From NCBI GenBank assembly GCA_021296255.1, contig JAGWAU010000005.1, forward strand, positions 158,192-222,191: a stretch of 64,000 bases of DNA, in the 5' to 3' direction. Below the pieces are notes generated by a model. It made no database searches, was not told the origin of the DNA, and worked only from the letters and a program-made list of their open reading frames with translations. Position 1 is the stretch's first letter. Each line of letters begins with the position of its first letter. A program made the position numbers and the translations under genes. Shown here in pieces: positions 17,201-28,000 of this stretch. Source of the stretch: Alphaproteobacteria bacterium. Its GTDB lineage: Bacteria > Pseudomonadota > Alphaproteobacteria > UBA2966.

Positions 17201-18073
17201 ATGACGGAGACAGCTTCCGACATCTGGGCCATCGACGCCGTGGCGGCGCTGTGGACGGAGGAAGCGAACCGGTACAGGCCACCGGAATTGCGCAGCTTCT
17301 TTGTCGACAAACTCGGTGTGACGGCAGAAACCTACGGCGGGATCTCCTTGTCCGAGATGCTGCGCCGTATGGATGCGGCCCGGATCGAGAAGGCCTTCCT
17401 GATTGCGGCCAGGAGCGGGTCGGCCACCGACCGCTATTCCTTCCACATCCCCTGCAAAGTCGTCGCCGACGCCGTACGGCGGCATCCAGACCGCTTCCAC
17501 GGCCTCGTCGGAATCGATCCCACGCAAGGGATGGTGGGTGTGCGGGAGCTCGAGCGCGCCGTCAACGATCTCGGTTTCATCGGAGCCCATTTCTATCCCC
17601 ATTGGTTCGAGCTGCCCCCGGATCACGCGCGGGTGTACCCGTTCTATGCCAAGTGCGTAGAACTAGATGTGCCGATTCAGATGCAGGTAGGACAGTCGCA
17701 CTTGTACCTGCCCGACGTCCCATTGCGTAGCGTCGGGCGGCCGGTCGCCCTCGACGCCGTGGCCTGCGACTTCCCCGAGCTCAAGCTGATAGGTATCCAC
17801 ATCGGGGTGCCGTGGACAGACGAGATGATCGCTATGGCCTGGAAGCACCCCAACGTCTTTATCGGCGCGGACGCCCATAGCCCAAAGTATTGGCCGCCTC
17901 AGTTCGTTCACTACCTGAATTCCTACGGTCAGGACAAAGTCATTTTCGGGACCGACTTTCCTGTCCTCGACTTCGAACGGACGCGGCGGGAAATTGATGC
18001 GTTGGAGCTCAAGCCACAGGTCTTGGAGAAGCTCTTGCGCAATAACGCCAGCAGGGTCTACGGACTCGCCTAA
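17201..18073 (+). CDS. Amidohydrolase-2 family protein (TIM barrel)
   Basis: 290 residues, cytoplasmic (no signal). The barrel shows PDRFHGLVGIDPTQGMVG, GFIGAHFYPHWF, ELKLIGIHIGVPW and KVIFGTDFPVLDF, which are the late barrel strands of the amidohydrolase-2/ACMSD superfamily with the His and the terminal Asp. The usual N-terminal HxH motif is not evident (it begins DIWAIDAVAALWTEE), so the metal site may be altered. It starts 23 bases after the acyl-CoA dehydrogenase stop and ends 15 bases before the ligase. Family members are decarboxylases or hydrolases of carboxylic acids; the substrate is unknown. Confidence 0.82.
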   Translation: MTETASDIWAIDAVAALWTEEANRYRPPELRSFFVDKLGVTAETYGGISLSEMLRRMDAARIEKAFLIAARSGSATDRYSFHIPCKVVADAVRRHPDRFHGLVGIDPTQGMVGVRELERAVNDLGFIGAHFYPHWFELPPDHARVYPFYAKCVELDVPIQMQVGQSHLYLPDVPLRSVGRPVALDAVACDFPELKLIGIHIGVPWTDEMIAMAWKHPNVFIGADAHSPKYWPPQFVHYLNSYGQDKVIFGTDFPVLDFERTRREIDALELKPQVLEKLLRNNASRVYGLA

Positions 18074-18088
18074 CGGACGGCGCGGGCC

Positions 18089-19591
18089 ATGTTCGGGAAC
18101 ATCGCAGAGCCTCTGGCGCATCACGCGGAGCGCAAGCCGGATCATCCAGCGCTGATGGCCGCCGACCGAACGGTCGACTACCGTGAGCTCGATGACTTGG
18201 TAAGTCGCACGGCGGCTTACCTGCGGGAAAGAGGCGCGGGTCCTGGAGATATCGTCGGCCTCGCTCTCGGGGACGGCATCGACCATGTGGTCGTCATGCT
18301 CGGCTTGGCGCGCGCCGGCGCCGTGATGCTTCCCCTGGACTGGCGCTGGTCCGCGGAGGAGAAATCCCGGGTCGCGCATTTCTTCAACGCCAAATCGGTT
18401 TTGACGGATGATTCCGAAGCCGGAATTCCCGGCGTCGACGAGTGGGTGGTCAACGATGCCTGGCATGAGGCGGTCGCCCGCTCGGAGCCGGCCCGCGATT
18501 TCCCGAGCGACGGCGAGGCCCCTCTCCTGCTTTCGCTGTCGTCGGGGACGACCGGACGACCCAAGGGCCCACTGCTCAGGCATCGCCAGATGATCCTCCG
18601 CTTCCAGTCGCAATGGGTGACTCTCGGCCTCAACGAGCACGACCGGTTTCTTTGCGCCACGCCCTTGTACTTCGGCGGAGCCCGGGGCTACACGCTTTCG
18701 TATCTGTTCATGGGTGGCACGGTCATGGTGTTTCCACCGCCTTACACACCGGAAGAACTGGTCGAGGCGGTTCGCAGTCGCGACGTATCAACGCTGTTTC
18801 TTGTCCCCACCCTGCTGCGGCGGCTGCTCCAGATACCTTGGGAGGGGAAACTTCTCATGCCGGGGCCGCGGCTGCTGATCAGCAGCGGTTCGAGCCTCTA
18901 CGCGGAAGAGCGCAATGCCGTGATGGAGCGGATCACCCCTCATTTCGTCAACGCGTTCAGCTCCACGGAGGGTGGTCCGGTGTCGCTGCTAACCCCCAGC
19001 CATCGGGGCAAGCACGCGGGCTCGGTGGGCCGACCGGTCTTCATGACCGAAGTCGAAATTGTCGACGACGACGGAAACAGGCTCGCTTCCGGCCAAACTG
19101 GCCGCATTCGTCAACGGTCCCCCTGGTTACCCGAGGGTTTCCACAACGATCCCGAGGAGACCGCGAAGGCATTCCGCGATGGCTGGTACTACACCGGCGA
19201 CCTCGGGCGGATGGAGGAGGACGGTTTTCTCTATCTGACCGGTCGCACCAAGGACATGATTATCCGAGGTGGCGTCAACATCTATCCCCCGGAAATCGAG
19301 GAGACCCTTCTGCAGCATGCGTCGGTGCGGGACGCCGCCGCAGTCGCCTGGCCGTCGCTGGAGTTCGGCGAAGAGATCGCGGCGTTCGTCGTGGCTGACG
19401 GTGCTGCTGACGAAGCGGTGTTGATCGGGCACTGCCGCCTCCGTCTCGCCCCCTACAAGGCGCCCCGACGGATTTTCTTCGTCGACGAACTGCCCCGGAA
19501 CCCTGGTGGGAAGGTGGTGAAGGCGAAGCTAGCCGAACGTCTTCCAGTCATCGGGGACGGGCCTGTAGGCCGCTCCGGAGCGACGCTGTGA
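18089..19591 (+). CDS. AMP-dependent acyl-CoA synthetase/ligase
   Basis: 500 residues, the typical length. The ATP-binding motif is LLSLSSGTTGRPKGPLLRH near residue 150. The A5 region is NAFSSTEGGPVSLL near 290, the A7 region YYTGDLGRMEEDGFLYLTGR, the A8 hinge DMIIRGGVNIYPPEIEETL, and the A10 lysine is in NPGGKVVKAKLAERL. The enzyme activates a carboxylic acid to its CoA thioester through an acyl-AMP. It most likely supplies the substrate for the acyl-CoA dehydrogenase two genes upstream. Its stop overlaps the isochorismatase start (GTGA). Confidence 0.93.
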   Translation: MFGNIAEPLAHHAERKPDHPALMAADRTVDYRELDDLVSRTAAYLRERGAGPGDIVGLALGDGIDHVVVMLGLARAGAVMLPLDWRWSAEEKSRVAHFFNAKSVLTDDSEAGIPGVDEWVVNDAWHEAVARSEPARDFPSDGEAPLLLSLSSGTTGRPKGPLLRHRQMILRFQSQWVTLGLNEHDRFLCATPLYFGGARGYTLSYLFMGGTVMVFPPPYTPEELVEAVRSRDVSTLFLVPTLLRRLLQIPWEGKLLMPGPRLLISSGSSLYAEERNAVMERITPHFVNAFSSTEGGPVSLLTPSHRGKHAGSVGRPVFMTEVEIVDDDGNRLASGQTGRIRQRSPWLPEGFHNDPEETAKAFRDGWYYTGDLGRMEEDGFLYLTGRTKDMIIRGGVNIYPPEIEETLLQHASVRDAAAVAWPSLEFGEEIAAFVVADGAADEAVLIGHCRLRLAPYKAPRRIFFVDELPRNPGGKVVKAKLAERLPVIGDGPVGRSGATL

Positions 19592-20214
19592 CAGGCGCGG
19601 GTTCCGGAGCCGGCCTTGCCGCCCTGCTTCTTGTGGACCTCCAAAAGGCCTTCTGTAGCGAGGACGGGACGGCCGCAAGGAACGGGCGGGACATCGCAAC
19701 TTGCCAGGAGGCTGCCCTTAAGTGTCTCGATCTAGTGGCCGCAGCACGGAAAGGGAACGTTCCCGTCATCTGGACGCGGATGGCGCTTCACTCGGACTAC
19801 TCGGATGGCGGGCTGATGATCAGAGAGATCATCCCGATGGTGAAGGCACGGGGCGGACTGCGCGAGGGTACGCCCGATTCGGACCTGATCCCGGAAGCGG
19901 CGATCGAAGCGCGCGATCACGTCGTAACCAAACAGCGCTATTCCGCGTTCGTCGGCACGAATATCGAGGTCGTCCTACGCTCCCTCGAGATAGGCACCCT
20001 GATCGTCGGCGGCGTGACAACGTCAATGTGCGTCGAGTCGACCGTCCGCGACGCGGCGCAGCGCGACTATCGAACGATCGTCGTGCGGGAGGCATGCGCC
20101 GACTGGGCGCGCGAGCGCCACGAACCGGCACTCGCGGCCATGGCATTCGGCTTCGCGCGCATCGTTTCGCTGGAGGAAGCCGCATCCGCGATCCGCGAGG
20201 GAAAGGCTCCGTGA
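19588..20214 (+). CDS. Isochorismatase-family cysteine hydrolase
   Basis: 208 residues from a GTG overlapping the ligase stop. The catalytic triad of the superfamily is visible: Asp in LLLVDLQKAFC, Lys in HVVTKQRYSAF, and Cys in GGVTTSMCVESTVRDA. Such enzymes cleave amide or ester bonds, for example N-carbamoylsarcosine, nicotinamide or related ureido compounds. With the upstream ligase and dehydrogenase it points to catabolism of an amide- or carbamoyl-bearing acid, but this is inference from context. Confidence 0.88.
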   Translation: MTGAGSGAGLAALLLVDLQKAFCSEDGTAARNGRDIATCQEAALKCLDLVAAARKGNVPVIWTRMALHSDYSDGGLMIREIIPMVKARGGLREGTPDSDLIPEAAIEARDHVVTKQRYSAFVGTNIEVVLRSLEIGTLIVGGVTTSMCVESTVRDAAQRDYRTIVVREACADWARERHEPALAAMAFGFARIVSLEEAASAIREGKAP

Positions 20215-20267
20215 AATATCTGCAAACGCTCGTGGAGCCGACGCGACGGCTGAGCGGGCCTTTCTAA
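20211..20267 (+). CDS. 18-codon ORF coupled to the isochorismatase gene
   Basis: A GTG overlaps the isochorismatase stop (GTGA) and opens an 18-codon frame, VKYLQTLVEPTRRLSGPF, ending TAA at 20265-20267. The overlap is the same type as between the preceding genes, so this may be the truncated start of a former fifth operon gene. Evidence is thin; chance is quite possible. Confidence 0.2.
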   Translation: MKYLQTLVEPTRRLSGPF

Positions 20268-20427
20268 GCGCCCAAAGCCATCATGCCTCAGAGTGTGATC
20301 TCCGGCTTCCGCAAGGCATGAGCTCACAACCATCGCGGGATTGATCAGGTGCTCGCATGAAGCGTAGTCGAAAAGGACCTACCGGGGTCGAGTTCGGTGA
20401 TCGGTCGGACCAGAGCGGGCGGCCTTG

Positions 20428-21726
20428 TCACAGAAAGTCGAGCGCTCGCGGTATGGTGAGGGTCAGCTCTGGAACGAATGCGATGAGCAGCAGGAGTACG
20501 AGTTCCGTCGCCAGAAAGGGCAGCACGGCAAGCGCAGTCTGGTCGAGCGTTGCGCGGGCGATCGGCGCCGCGATGAACAGGCACAACCCGACGGGCGGCG
20601 TTACCAGGCCAAGGAGGAGCCCCACCAGCAGGAACATGCCGAACTGAATGGGATGGAAACCCAGGCCATCGACCATGATGGGCATGAGCAGAGGCCCGAG
20701 GATGATCATGTTCACCAGTGCATCCATCAGCATGCCGATGAACAGATACAGGACGATGATCAGGAGGATGAGGACCACCCTCTCCCTTGAGATCGACAAG
20801 AGAATTTCCAGTATCTCCTGCGGCACCTTGTAGAACGCGAGGATGCGGCTGAAGACGACGGCGGTCGCGAGTATGAGCATGCACGATCCGGTGACCCGCG
20901 CTGCTGAGACAAGGGCATCGTTCAATTTTGAGTACGACAACGACCTGTACACGAACGCGCCGACGAGGGCCGCGTAACCTGCTGCTACCGCGCCCGCCTC
21001 CGTCGGGGTGAACACACCGGACAGGATTCCTCCCAGAAGGATAACCGGGATGAGCAGGGCCGGGAGCGCTTTGACAGTCGTCATCGTGGCGGGGACCACG
21101 CCCTGAAAGGGATGGACCTCGCCATAGTTATTGCGCACGCAGATCACATAGTTGGTCGCCATCAGGGCTAGGCCGATGAGAATGCCGGGAACGATGCCCG
21201 CGGCGAACAGGCCCCCGATGGAGATGTTGAGCTGGGCGCCGATGACGATGATCGGAATGCTGGGTGGGATGACGGGACCGACGATGGAGCTCGTCGCCGT
21301 GACGGCCGCGGAGAAAGCGGGAGGGAATTTCTCACGTATCATCGCCGGAATCAGAATCGGGCCAAGGGATGCCGTGTCCGCGATAGCTGATCCGGATATG
21401 CCGGCGAAGAACATACTGGTCACGATGTTCACGTGGCCCAGCCCGCCCCGGATCCAGCCGACCAGCGCATTCGCCACACCGACCAGTTTGTCGGTGATGT
21501 CCGCGCGGGTCAGGATCTCCCCGGTGAGAATGAACAGCGGCAGAGCGATCAACGCGCCGATGGAGACTCCGTCATACATCTCCATCATGAATGTCAGAAC
21601 GGGGATCCGCGTACCGGAGAAGAAAAAGAAAATATAAACGGCGAACCCGATGGCGAACGCGACCGGTATACCGAGCAGCAGAAACACGATGAACGGGAGA
21701 AGCATGTAGAGACCGACTAGATCCAT
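20428..21726 (-). CDS. dctM: TRAP transporter large permease, DctM type
   Basis: 432 residues with 12 or so hydrophobic segments. It is the large membrane subunit of a tripartite ATP-independent (sodium-driven) transporter. Recognisable parts are IGALIALPLFILTGEILTRA, GGLGHVNIVTSMFFAGISGSAIADTASLGPI (shown as GLGHVNIVTSMFFAGIS and GSAIADTASLGPI), SSIVGPVIPPSIPIIVIG and LVTPPVGLCLFIAAPIA. It follows the DctQ gene by about 33 bases. It is convergent with the acyl-CoA operon and may import that pathway's substrate. Confidence 0.95.
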   Translation of the reverse strand: MDLVGLYMLLPFIVFLLLGIPVAFAIGFAVYIFFFFSGTRIPVLTFMMEMYDGVSIGALIALPLFILTGEILTRADITDKLVGVANALVGWIRGGLGHVNIVTSMFFAGISGSAIADTASLGPILIPAMIREKFPPAFSAAVTATSSIVGPVIPPSIPIIVIGAQLNISIGGLFAAGIVPGILIGLALMATNYVICVRNNYGEVHPFQGVVPATMTTVKALPALLIPVILLGGILSGVFTPTEAGAVAAGYAALVGAFVYRSLSYSKLNDALVSAARVTGSCMLILATAVVFSRILAFYKVPQEILEILLSISRERVVLILLIIVLYLFIGMLMDALVNMIILGPLLMPIMVDGLGFHPIQFGMFLLVGLLLGLVTPPVGLCLFIAAPIARATLDQTALAVLPFLATELVLLLLIAFVPELTLTIPRALDFL

Positions 21727-21759
21727 GACCGAACCTCGCTCACGGTCTCTTCACCAGCC

Positions 21760-22284
21760 TCATTCGACGCCGAGGCTGCCCTGACGTTCGAAATGCTCCG
21801 CATCGTTTCGGCGGATCGCGAGGATGTCCTGGACGATCACGTTGATAGCGAAAACGATCATGAATCCGGCCGAGACCGGGATGACGTACTTCACCCAGAC
21901 TTCGTTGAAATCCATGCTCGCAGAGATGAGGTGGAACGGCGCCCGCACGTACTCGACTCCCAGGTGCAGGAACGCGATCAAGAACCCCAGTGGAACCAGC
22001 TTCACCAGCGTAAGCACGTAATATCGTGCCGGCGCGGGGATTAGGTTCACGAACGTGGGGACGTTTGTGTGTTGCCAGTACCGCATGACGATGGCGGCGC
22101 CCAAGAACCCGACCCAGACATTGAAGAAGGCGCTCAGTTCGACCGACCACAGCAAGGAATCGTTCAGGACGAAGCGGTAATAGATTCCCAGGATCGTGAT
22201 CACGACGATCCCGGCGACGAGCACGCTGACGATTGTCCGCGAGATCAGCTCGAGAACGGAAACCAATCGATGAAGGAGGTTCAT
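21760..22284 (-). CDS. dctQ: TRAP transporter small permease, DctQ type
   Basis: 174 residues from ATG at 22284 with GGAGG upstream; the longer frame above it is not coding-like. Four membrane helices can be seen (ISRTIVSVLVAGIVVITILG; SAFFNVWVGFLGAAIVMRYW; YVLTLVKLVPLGFLIAFLHL; YVIPVSAGFMIVFAINVIV). The Trp-rich SLLWSVELSAFFNVWVGFLG segment is typical of DctQ. It works with the DctM subunit encoded next to it. Confidence 0.93.
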   Translation of the reverse strand: MNLLHRLVSVLELISRTIVSVLVAGIVVITILGIYYRFVLNDSLLWSVELSAFFNVWVGFLGAAIVMRYWQHTNVPTFVNLIPAPARYYVLTLVKLVPLGFLIAFLHLGVEYVRAPFHLISASMDFNEVWVKYVIPVSAGFMIVFAINVIVQDILAIRRNDAEHFERQGSLGVE

Positions 22285-22323
22285 CCTATCCGTGTTCGGA
22301 CTTACGCGCGGGTGTCTGGTGGC

Positions 22324-22352
22324 GGGGAGTGCCTCATGTCGAGGTGCCCCCC
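22324..22352 (-). other. Imperfect stem-loop between dctP and dctQ
   Basis: Arms GGGG and CCTC-type segments pair over about 12 positions with a small internal loop, in the 91-base gap between the DctP stop and the DctQ start. A much stronger pair of palindromes sits in the same place in the second TRAP operon at 58.06-58.11 kb. Such intergenic stem-loops are known in TRAP operons, where they raise the ratio of binding protein to membrane subunits. Confidence 0.35.
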
Positions 22353-22375
22353 GGGTTGAAATCCATAGATCGCGC

Positions 22376-23449
22376 CTAACGCTGGGCCATGACCTTGTCG
22401 ACCATAGATTTGTCGATGCTCTTAACGGCATCTGACTCCCACACGGTTTCACCGGCCTTGCGCCACTCCTGGTATTCGGCCTCACTGGGTTTGTAGACGT
22501 CTACACCGTCCTGGCGTAGCTTGTCCTTGTACAGCTCCTCCCAGCCCCAGTCCTTCTTGTTGGCGATGTCCGAAGCCTCCTTGGCCGCCTCCATGAAAGC
22601 GTCCTGAAGCGCCTCGGGCATGGCCTCGTAGGTCTGCCGGTTCATGACCATCACGTTGACGGCCCACACCGCCCGAACTTCGGTCGCGTGCTTGAGTACC
22701 TCGAAGAAGTTGAAGCGGTGAGTCCAGTAGGGCTGCACATGGATTCCGTTGACCACGTTCTGCTGGATCGACGTGTAGGTCTCAAACCAATCGATGGGGG
22801 ACGGATTGCCGCCCCAGGAGCGAATCAGGCCGACATCCAGCGGCGAGGCCGTGGTCCGGAACTTCAGGCCCTGGACGTCGTTCGGCGTTATGAGTTTCCG
22901 CGTGTTGTTGGACAGCATCCGGAAACCTCCGCTCGTGCTCGCCGGAAGCACCTTGATGGTCCCGAGTTCATCTTCCATCTTCTTGGCGGTTTCCCACCAG
23001 GCATCCGAATGAATCACGCGCCAAGCGTGTTCCCAATCGTCGAGCAAGTACGGCAGGTCCATAAACTGCCAAAGTTTAGTCACCGTCGACCAGTTGCCGG
23101 TGGAGCCCGCCGCGATATCGATGAAACCCGTTTGGACCGTGAGCAACTGGCCACGGGTCGAGCCCATGGTGCCGTAGGGGTGGGTCACCATATCAATTTC
23201 CCAATCGAACCGCTCCTTGAGGATCTTTTCGATTGATGTCACCGCGATGTATTGGGGCTCATCTTCGCCGGCGCCCAGGGGCGCGATAATGGGGCGAAGG
23301 AATTGCTTGGTTCCGGCCGAGCGAACGATCGCTGGAAAGCCCGTGAGTCCGGCCGCCGCACCGGCAGCCACCACCGAGGACGCCTTCAGAACCTGGCGTC
23401 GCGAAACCAAAGAGTTCCCTGAATTTTTCGGAGAGTCAGCACGTCTCAT
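22376..23449 (-). CDS. dctP: TRAP transporter substrate-binding protein, DctP type
   Basis: 357 residues from ATG at 23449 after GGAGG. It has a twin-arginine signal (SRRQVLKASSVVAAGAAAG, cleavage near VRSAG), which is frequent in TRAP binding proteins. The DctP fold is shown by LWQFMDLPYLLDDWEHAWRV, GFRMLSNNTRKLITPNDVQG, LKFRTTASPLDVGLIRSWGG and YTSIQQNVVNGI. The conserved Arg in LKFRTT is expected to bind the carboxylate of the ligand. It is first in the dctPQM operon; the ligand is unknown, probably an organic acid. Confidence 0.94.
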   Translation of the reverse strand: MRRADSPKNSGNSLVSRRQVLKASSVVAAGAAAGLTGFPAIVRSAGTKQFLRPIIAPLGAGEDEPQYIAVTSIEKILKERFDWEIDMVTHPYGTMGSTRGQLLTVQTGFIDIAAGSTGNWSTVTKLWQFMDLPYLLDDWEHAWRVIHSDAWWETAKKMEDELGTIKVLPASTSGGFRMLSNNTRKLITPNDVQGLKFRTTASPLDVGLIRSWGGNPSPIDWFETYTSIQQNVVNGIHVQPYWTHRFNFFEVLKHATEVRAVWAVNVMVMNRQTYEAMPEALQDAFMEAAKEASDIANKKDWGWEELYKDKLRQDGVDVYKPSEAEYQEWRKAGETVWESDAVKSIDKSMVDKVMAQR

Positions 23450-23567
23450 GGTTGAATCCTCCCTGCCCGTGCACCGCATGGAGGCTGGTGGGCTGTCGCG
23501 AGATCGGTTTGACTCTCACCCGCCCCCTGCAAGGATGATAGGACTGCGCCGGGGGAAAGTAAACGCG

Positions 23568-24567
23568 GTGTCCTAGTTCAGGATATATGAGACGGTGAGG
23601 TTTCCTGGTCTATTGGTTGGGCAAGGTACCCAGCCGGGGTTTGTCCGCCAAGGGCTTGGTGTGGTCTGAAGGTGTTGAACTCGTCGGCGAAGGCGTCGAG
23701 CCACCGGTTGATATCGTCGAGGTTGTCGGTGAGCAGGTCCCATGTGGCGTAGAACTCGTAGCGCCAAGTGCCGTTGTCGCGTTCGACATGTCCGTTGAGG
23801 TCGGGTGATCTGGGCGGCAGTTTGAAGAGTTCGATGCCGCGTCGTTGACATGCGCTCTCGAACTCGACCTTGAACTCCGACCCGCCGTCGATCTGGATGG
23901 CGTGGATGGGGAAGGGCATGTCGGGCTGGAGTTTGTCGAGGAATTGTTTGGCGTTGCAGGCGGTGGCGCGTCGCCAGGCCTGGGCGCAGGTCCACTTTGC
24001 CACCGGGTCGCAGGCAGTGAACTGCTTGACGGTGAGGCGGCCGTGGCTGGACGAGGCGGTGAGGGTGTCGAGCTGGACGATCTCGCCGAAGGTTGTAGGT
24101 TTACGGCCCTCAGGCAGGCGCCGGGCGTGGGGTCGTGTGCGGGCGGTACGGGGACCTTTGCAGCGCAGGGTCGGCACCGGCGTGACCGCGCCCTGGTCCC
24201 TCAACGTCTTCAGGATGCGGCCTGCGGTGCTCTCGCTGACTGGCCAACCCTTGCGGCGCAACAAGACCACCAGCTTGGCCTTGCCCCATATCGGGTAGTC
24301 GGCGCGCATCTGTCGCACCGCCGCGAGCAGTGTTGGCGGCCAGTCTGGCCGGCGCACTCGTCACGGCCGGCGCGAGCGCGCTTCGCGGTGCTTCTCCCAG
24401 CGCTAGAGGGTGGCGCGTGACACGCCCGCCGCGGCCGTCGCCTCGGCGGCGCTCAAACCCTTGTCTCAAGCGCGGCGCCAGCGGGCGCCCGACATGAGGC
24501 CACCAGCAGTCAGTTTAGCGATATGATGAGGGTAGGGCTTCGGTGGGGCCGAAGCAAACTAAGACAC
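23568..24567 (-). mobile_element. IS481-type insertion sequence, inactivated
   Basis: About 1.0 kb bounded by imperfect terminal inverted repeats. The left end (GTGTCCTAGTT at 23568) and the right end read inward (GTGTCTTAGTT, ending at 24567) agree at 10 of 11 positions; a few outer bases also match. Inside is one transposase frame with in-frame stops. No clear target-site duplication is visible. The size, the single DDE transposase and the ends fit the IS481 group. It lies between the TRAP operon and ftsH, at the right edge of the accessory block. Confidence 0.65.
23578..24495 (-). pseudogene. IS481-family transposase with three in-frame stops
   Basis: The C-terminal two thirds (24357-23578, 259 codons) are open. 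They carry an integrase-core DDE domain: Asp in VQLDTLTAS, Asp in IQIDGGSEFK, and Glu in GHVERDNGTWRYEF, then FNTFRPHQALGGQTPAGYL. Reading on upstream in the same frame from 24495, the N-terminal helix-turn-helix (KGLSAAEATAAAGVSRATL) is interrupted. The stops are TGA at 24466-24468, TAG at 24403-24405 and TGA at 24361-24363. The two TGA codons look like single C-to-T changes at Arg codons. The element should be unable to make full-length transposase. Confidence 0.8.
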
Positions 24568-24790
24568 GGCGTCGCTATTTGGGACAGTACCCAACTCGCG
24601 ACTTGTAGCGACATTGATGTCGTTTCCGGTTGTCTCAGCGGAGACTCCCCCTATTTAATAGAAGGGAGATGGAAAGGCGGGACCGCGTAGAGCGATAGTC
24701 CGCAATCCTCACTGCCACGGGACAGCGTTCCCGAAGCAATGTATGTTGTGATACGTGGGGCGAGACGCCGCCCTCGAGCGAGGAAGACGG

Positions 24791-26722
<1,932 letters not shown>

Positions 26723-26751
26723 ATTCGGCACCGACCTTGGGGAATGCGGCC

Positions 26752-27915
26752 GTGCCCGACTCCCCTGACCTCCCCTCAAGACTTGAGCCAGGCGTTGCGG
26801 TTTACCTGCGTCCTCATCCGGTTTTTCCGCGGGCCCAAGCCGCTCTGGCGCCGGATCGTTCTCGCACGTTGCCGCTGACCGGTGGCGCCCATGTCTTTTC
26901 CGGCTGCGAAGTCCTGATCCGCGAAGGGAACGATGTCCGTGCCGGCCTCGCCGATTTTTCGCAGATCGATCGCTGGAAGAGGTCCCTGAGTGAAGCTCAC
27001 GGCCGGGCGGTCGATGAGCAGTTAGACCGGCTGACACGTGCTCCACCGACTCTGACTGGAGTTCCCGGCGGCCGACCGCGGATCATGGGCGTCGTCAACG
27101 TGACCCCCGACAGCTTTTACGCGGGAAGCCGGATTGCCTCCGTATCGGCCGCGGTCGATGTGGCCCGGGAGATGGTAGAAGCCGGTGCCGACGTCATTGA
27201 TGTCGGTGGCGAGTCGACGCGCCCCGGGGGTGCGCTACCGGTCGGCGTGGACGAGGAGATTTCGCGCGTCATTCCGGTGATCCGGGCGTTGGCCGGCCTG
27301 TCGGTATCGATTTCCGTCGATACGCGGCACGCGCGGGTCATGATGGAAGGCGTGGCCGCCGGAGCTTCCATGATCAACGACATCAGCGCCTTGACCGGCG
27401 AGGGGAGTTTGGAAGCCGCAGCCGCGGCGAATGTCCCGGTGGTCCTCATGCACTGTCCCGCCGAATTCTCGGCCATGCACCGGCAGACGAGCTACGATCA
27501 TGTCGCGCTCGATGCCTTCGACTGGCTGGCGGAGCGGATCGAGATCTGCGGGTCGGCCGGCCTGCCGCGTGAACGCCTGATCGTCGATCCGGGAATCGGA
27601 TTCGCGAAGCAGGCACCGCAAAGCGCCGCCGTTCTGGCGCGGGTGTCCCTGTTCCATGCGCTTGGATGTCCGGTGCTGGTGGGTGCCTCGCGCAAGAGCT
27701 TCATCGGGCGTTTGGCGGGGGGCGATACCGCCGACGACCGACTCCCGGGATCCTTGGCGGCCGCGTTGTGGGCGCAGAATCAGGGCGTCCAGATGTTGCG
27801 CGTTCACGACGTGGCCGAAACCCGCCAGGCGACTGTCCTCCAGGCGGCGATCGACGCCCACCTGACAGAGGAGACACGACCATTTCACTGTACAAGGACA
27901 CCCCCTGCGGACTAG
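26752..27915 (+). CDS. folP: Dihydropteroate synthase with N-terminal extension
   Basis: About 387 residues from a GTG preceded by GGGGA; a TTG 15 bases upstream is the alternative. The catalytic TIM barrel starts only near residue 108 with [16 protein letters not shown]. The pterin-site motifs [29 protein letters not shown] and the late [15 protein letters not shown] are all present. It condenses p-aminobenzoate with the pterin diphosphate in folate synthesis. The first ~105 residues (with [16 protein letters not shown]) are not part of the usual ~280-residue enzyme; their role is unknown. The start follows ftsH by 29 bases. Confidence 0.93.
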   Translation: MPDSPDLPSRLEPGVAVYLRPHPVFPRAQAALAPDRSRTLPLTGGAHVFSGCEVLIREGNDVRAGLADFSQIDRWKRSLSEAHGRAVDEQLDRLTRAPPTLTGVPGGRPRIMGVVNVTPDSFYAGSRIASVSAAVDVAREMVEAGADVIDVGGESTRPGGALPVGVDEEISRVIPVIRALAGLSVSISVDTRHARVMMEGVAAGASMINDISALTGEGSLEAAAAANVPVVLMHCPAEFSAMHRQTSYDHVALDAFDWLAERIEICGSAGLPRERLIVDPGIGFAKQAPQSAAVLARVSLFHALGCPVLVGASRKSFIGRLAGGDTADDRLPGSLAAALWAQNQGVQMLRVHDVAETRQATVLQAAIDAHLTEETRPFHCTRTPPAD

Positions 27916-28000
27916 AAAGCCAACCGATCCTTCAATTCGATCCGCGACCGGATCGAAGCCGACACTCCGTAGTCCGACGCAGGGTCCGGAGAAATTGCCG

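Noticed and set aside
10984-24357. A complete prophage in the accessory block
   Set aside because: Only an integrase fragment is present; no capsid, terminase or tail genes are seen.
24632-24668. Short hairpins upstream of ftsH as a terminator
   Set aside because: Stems of only 5 bp (GTCTC/GAGAC and CTCCC/GGGAG) without a T-run; too weak to call.
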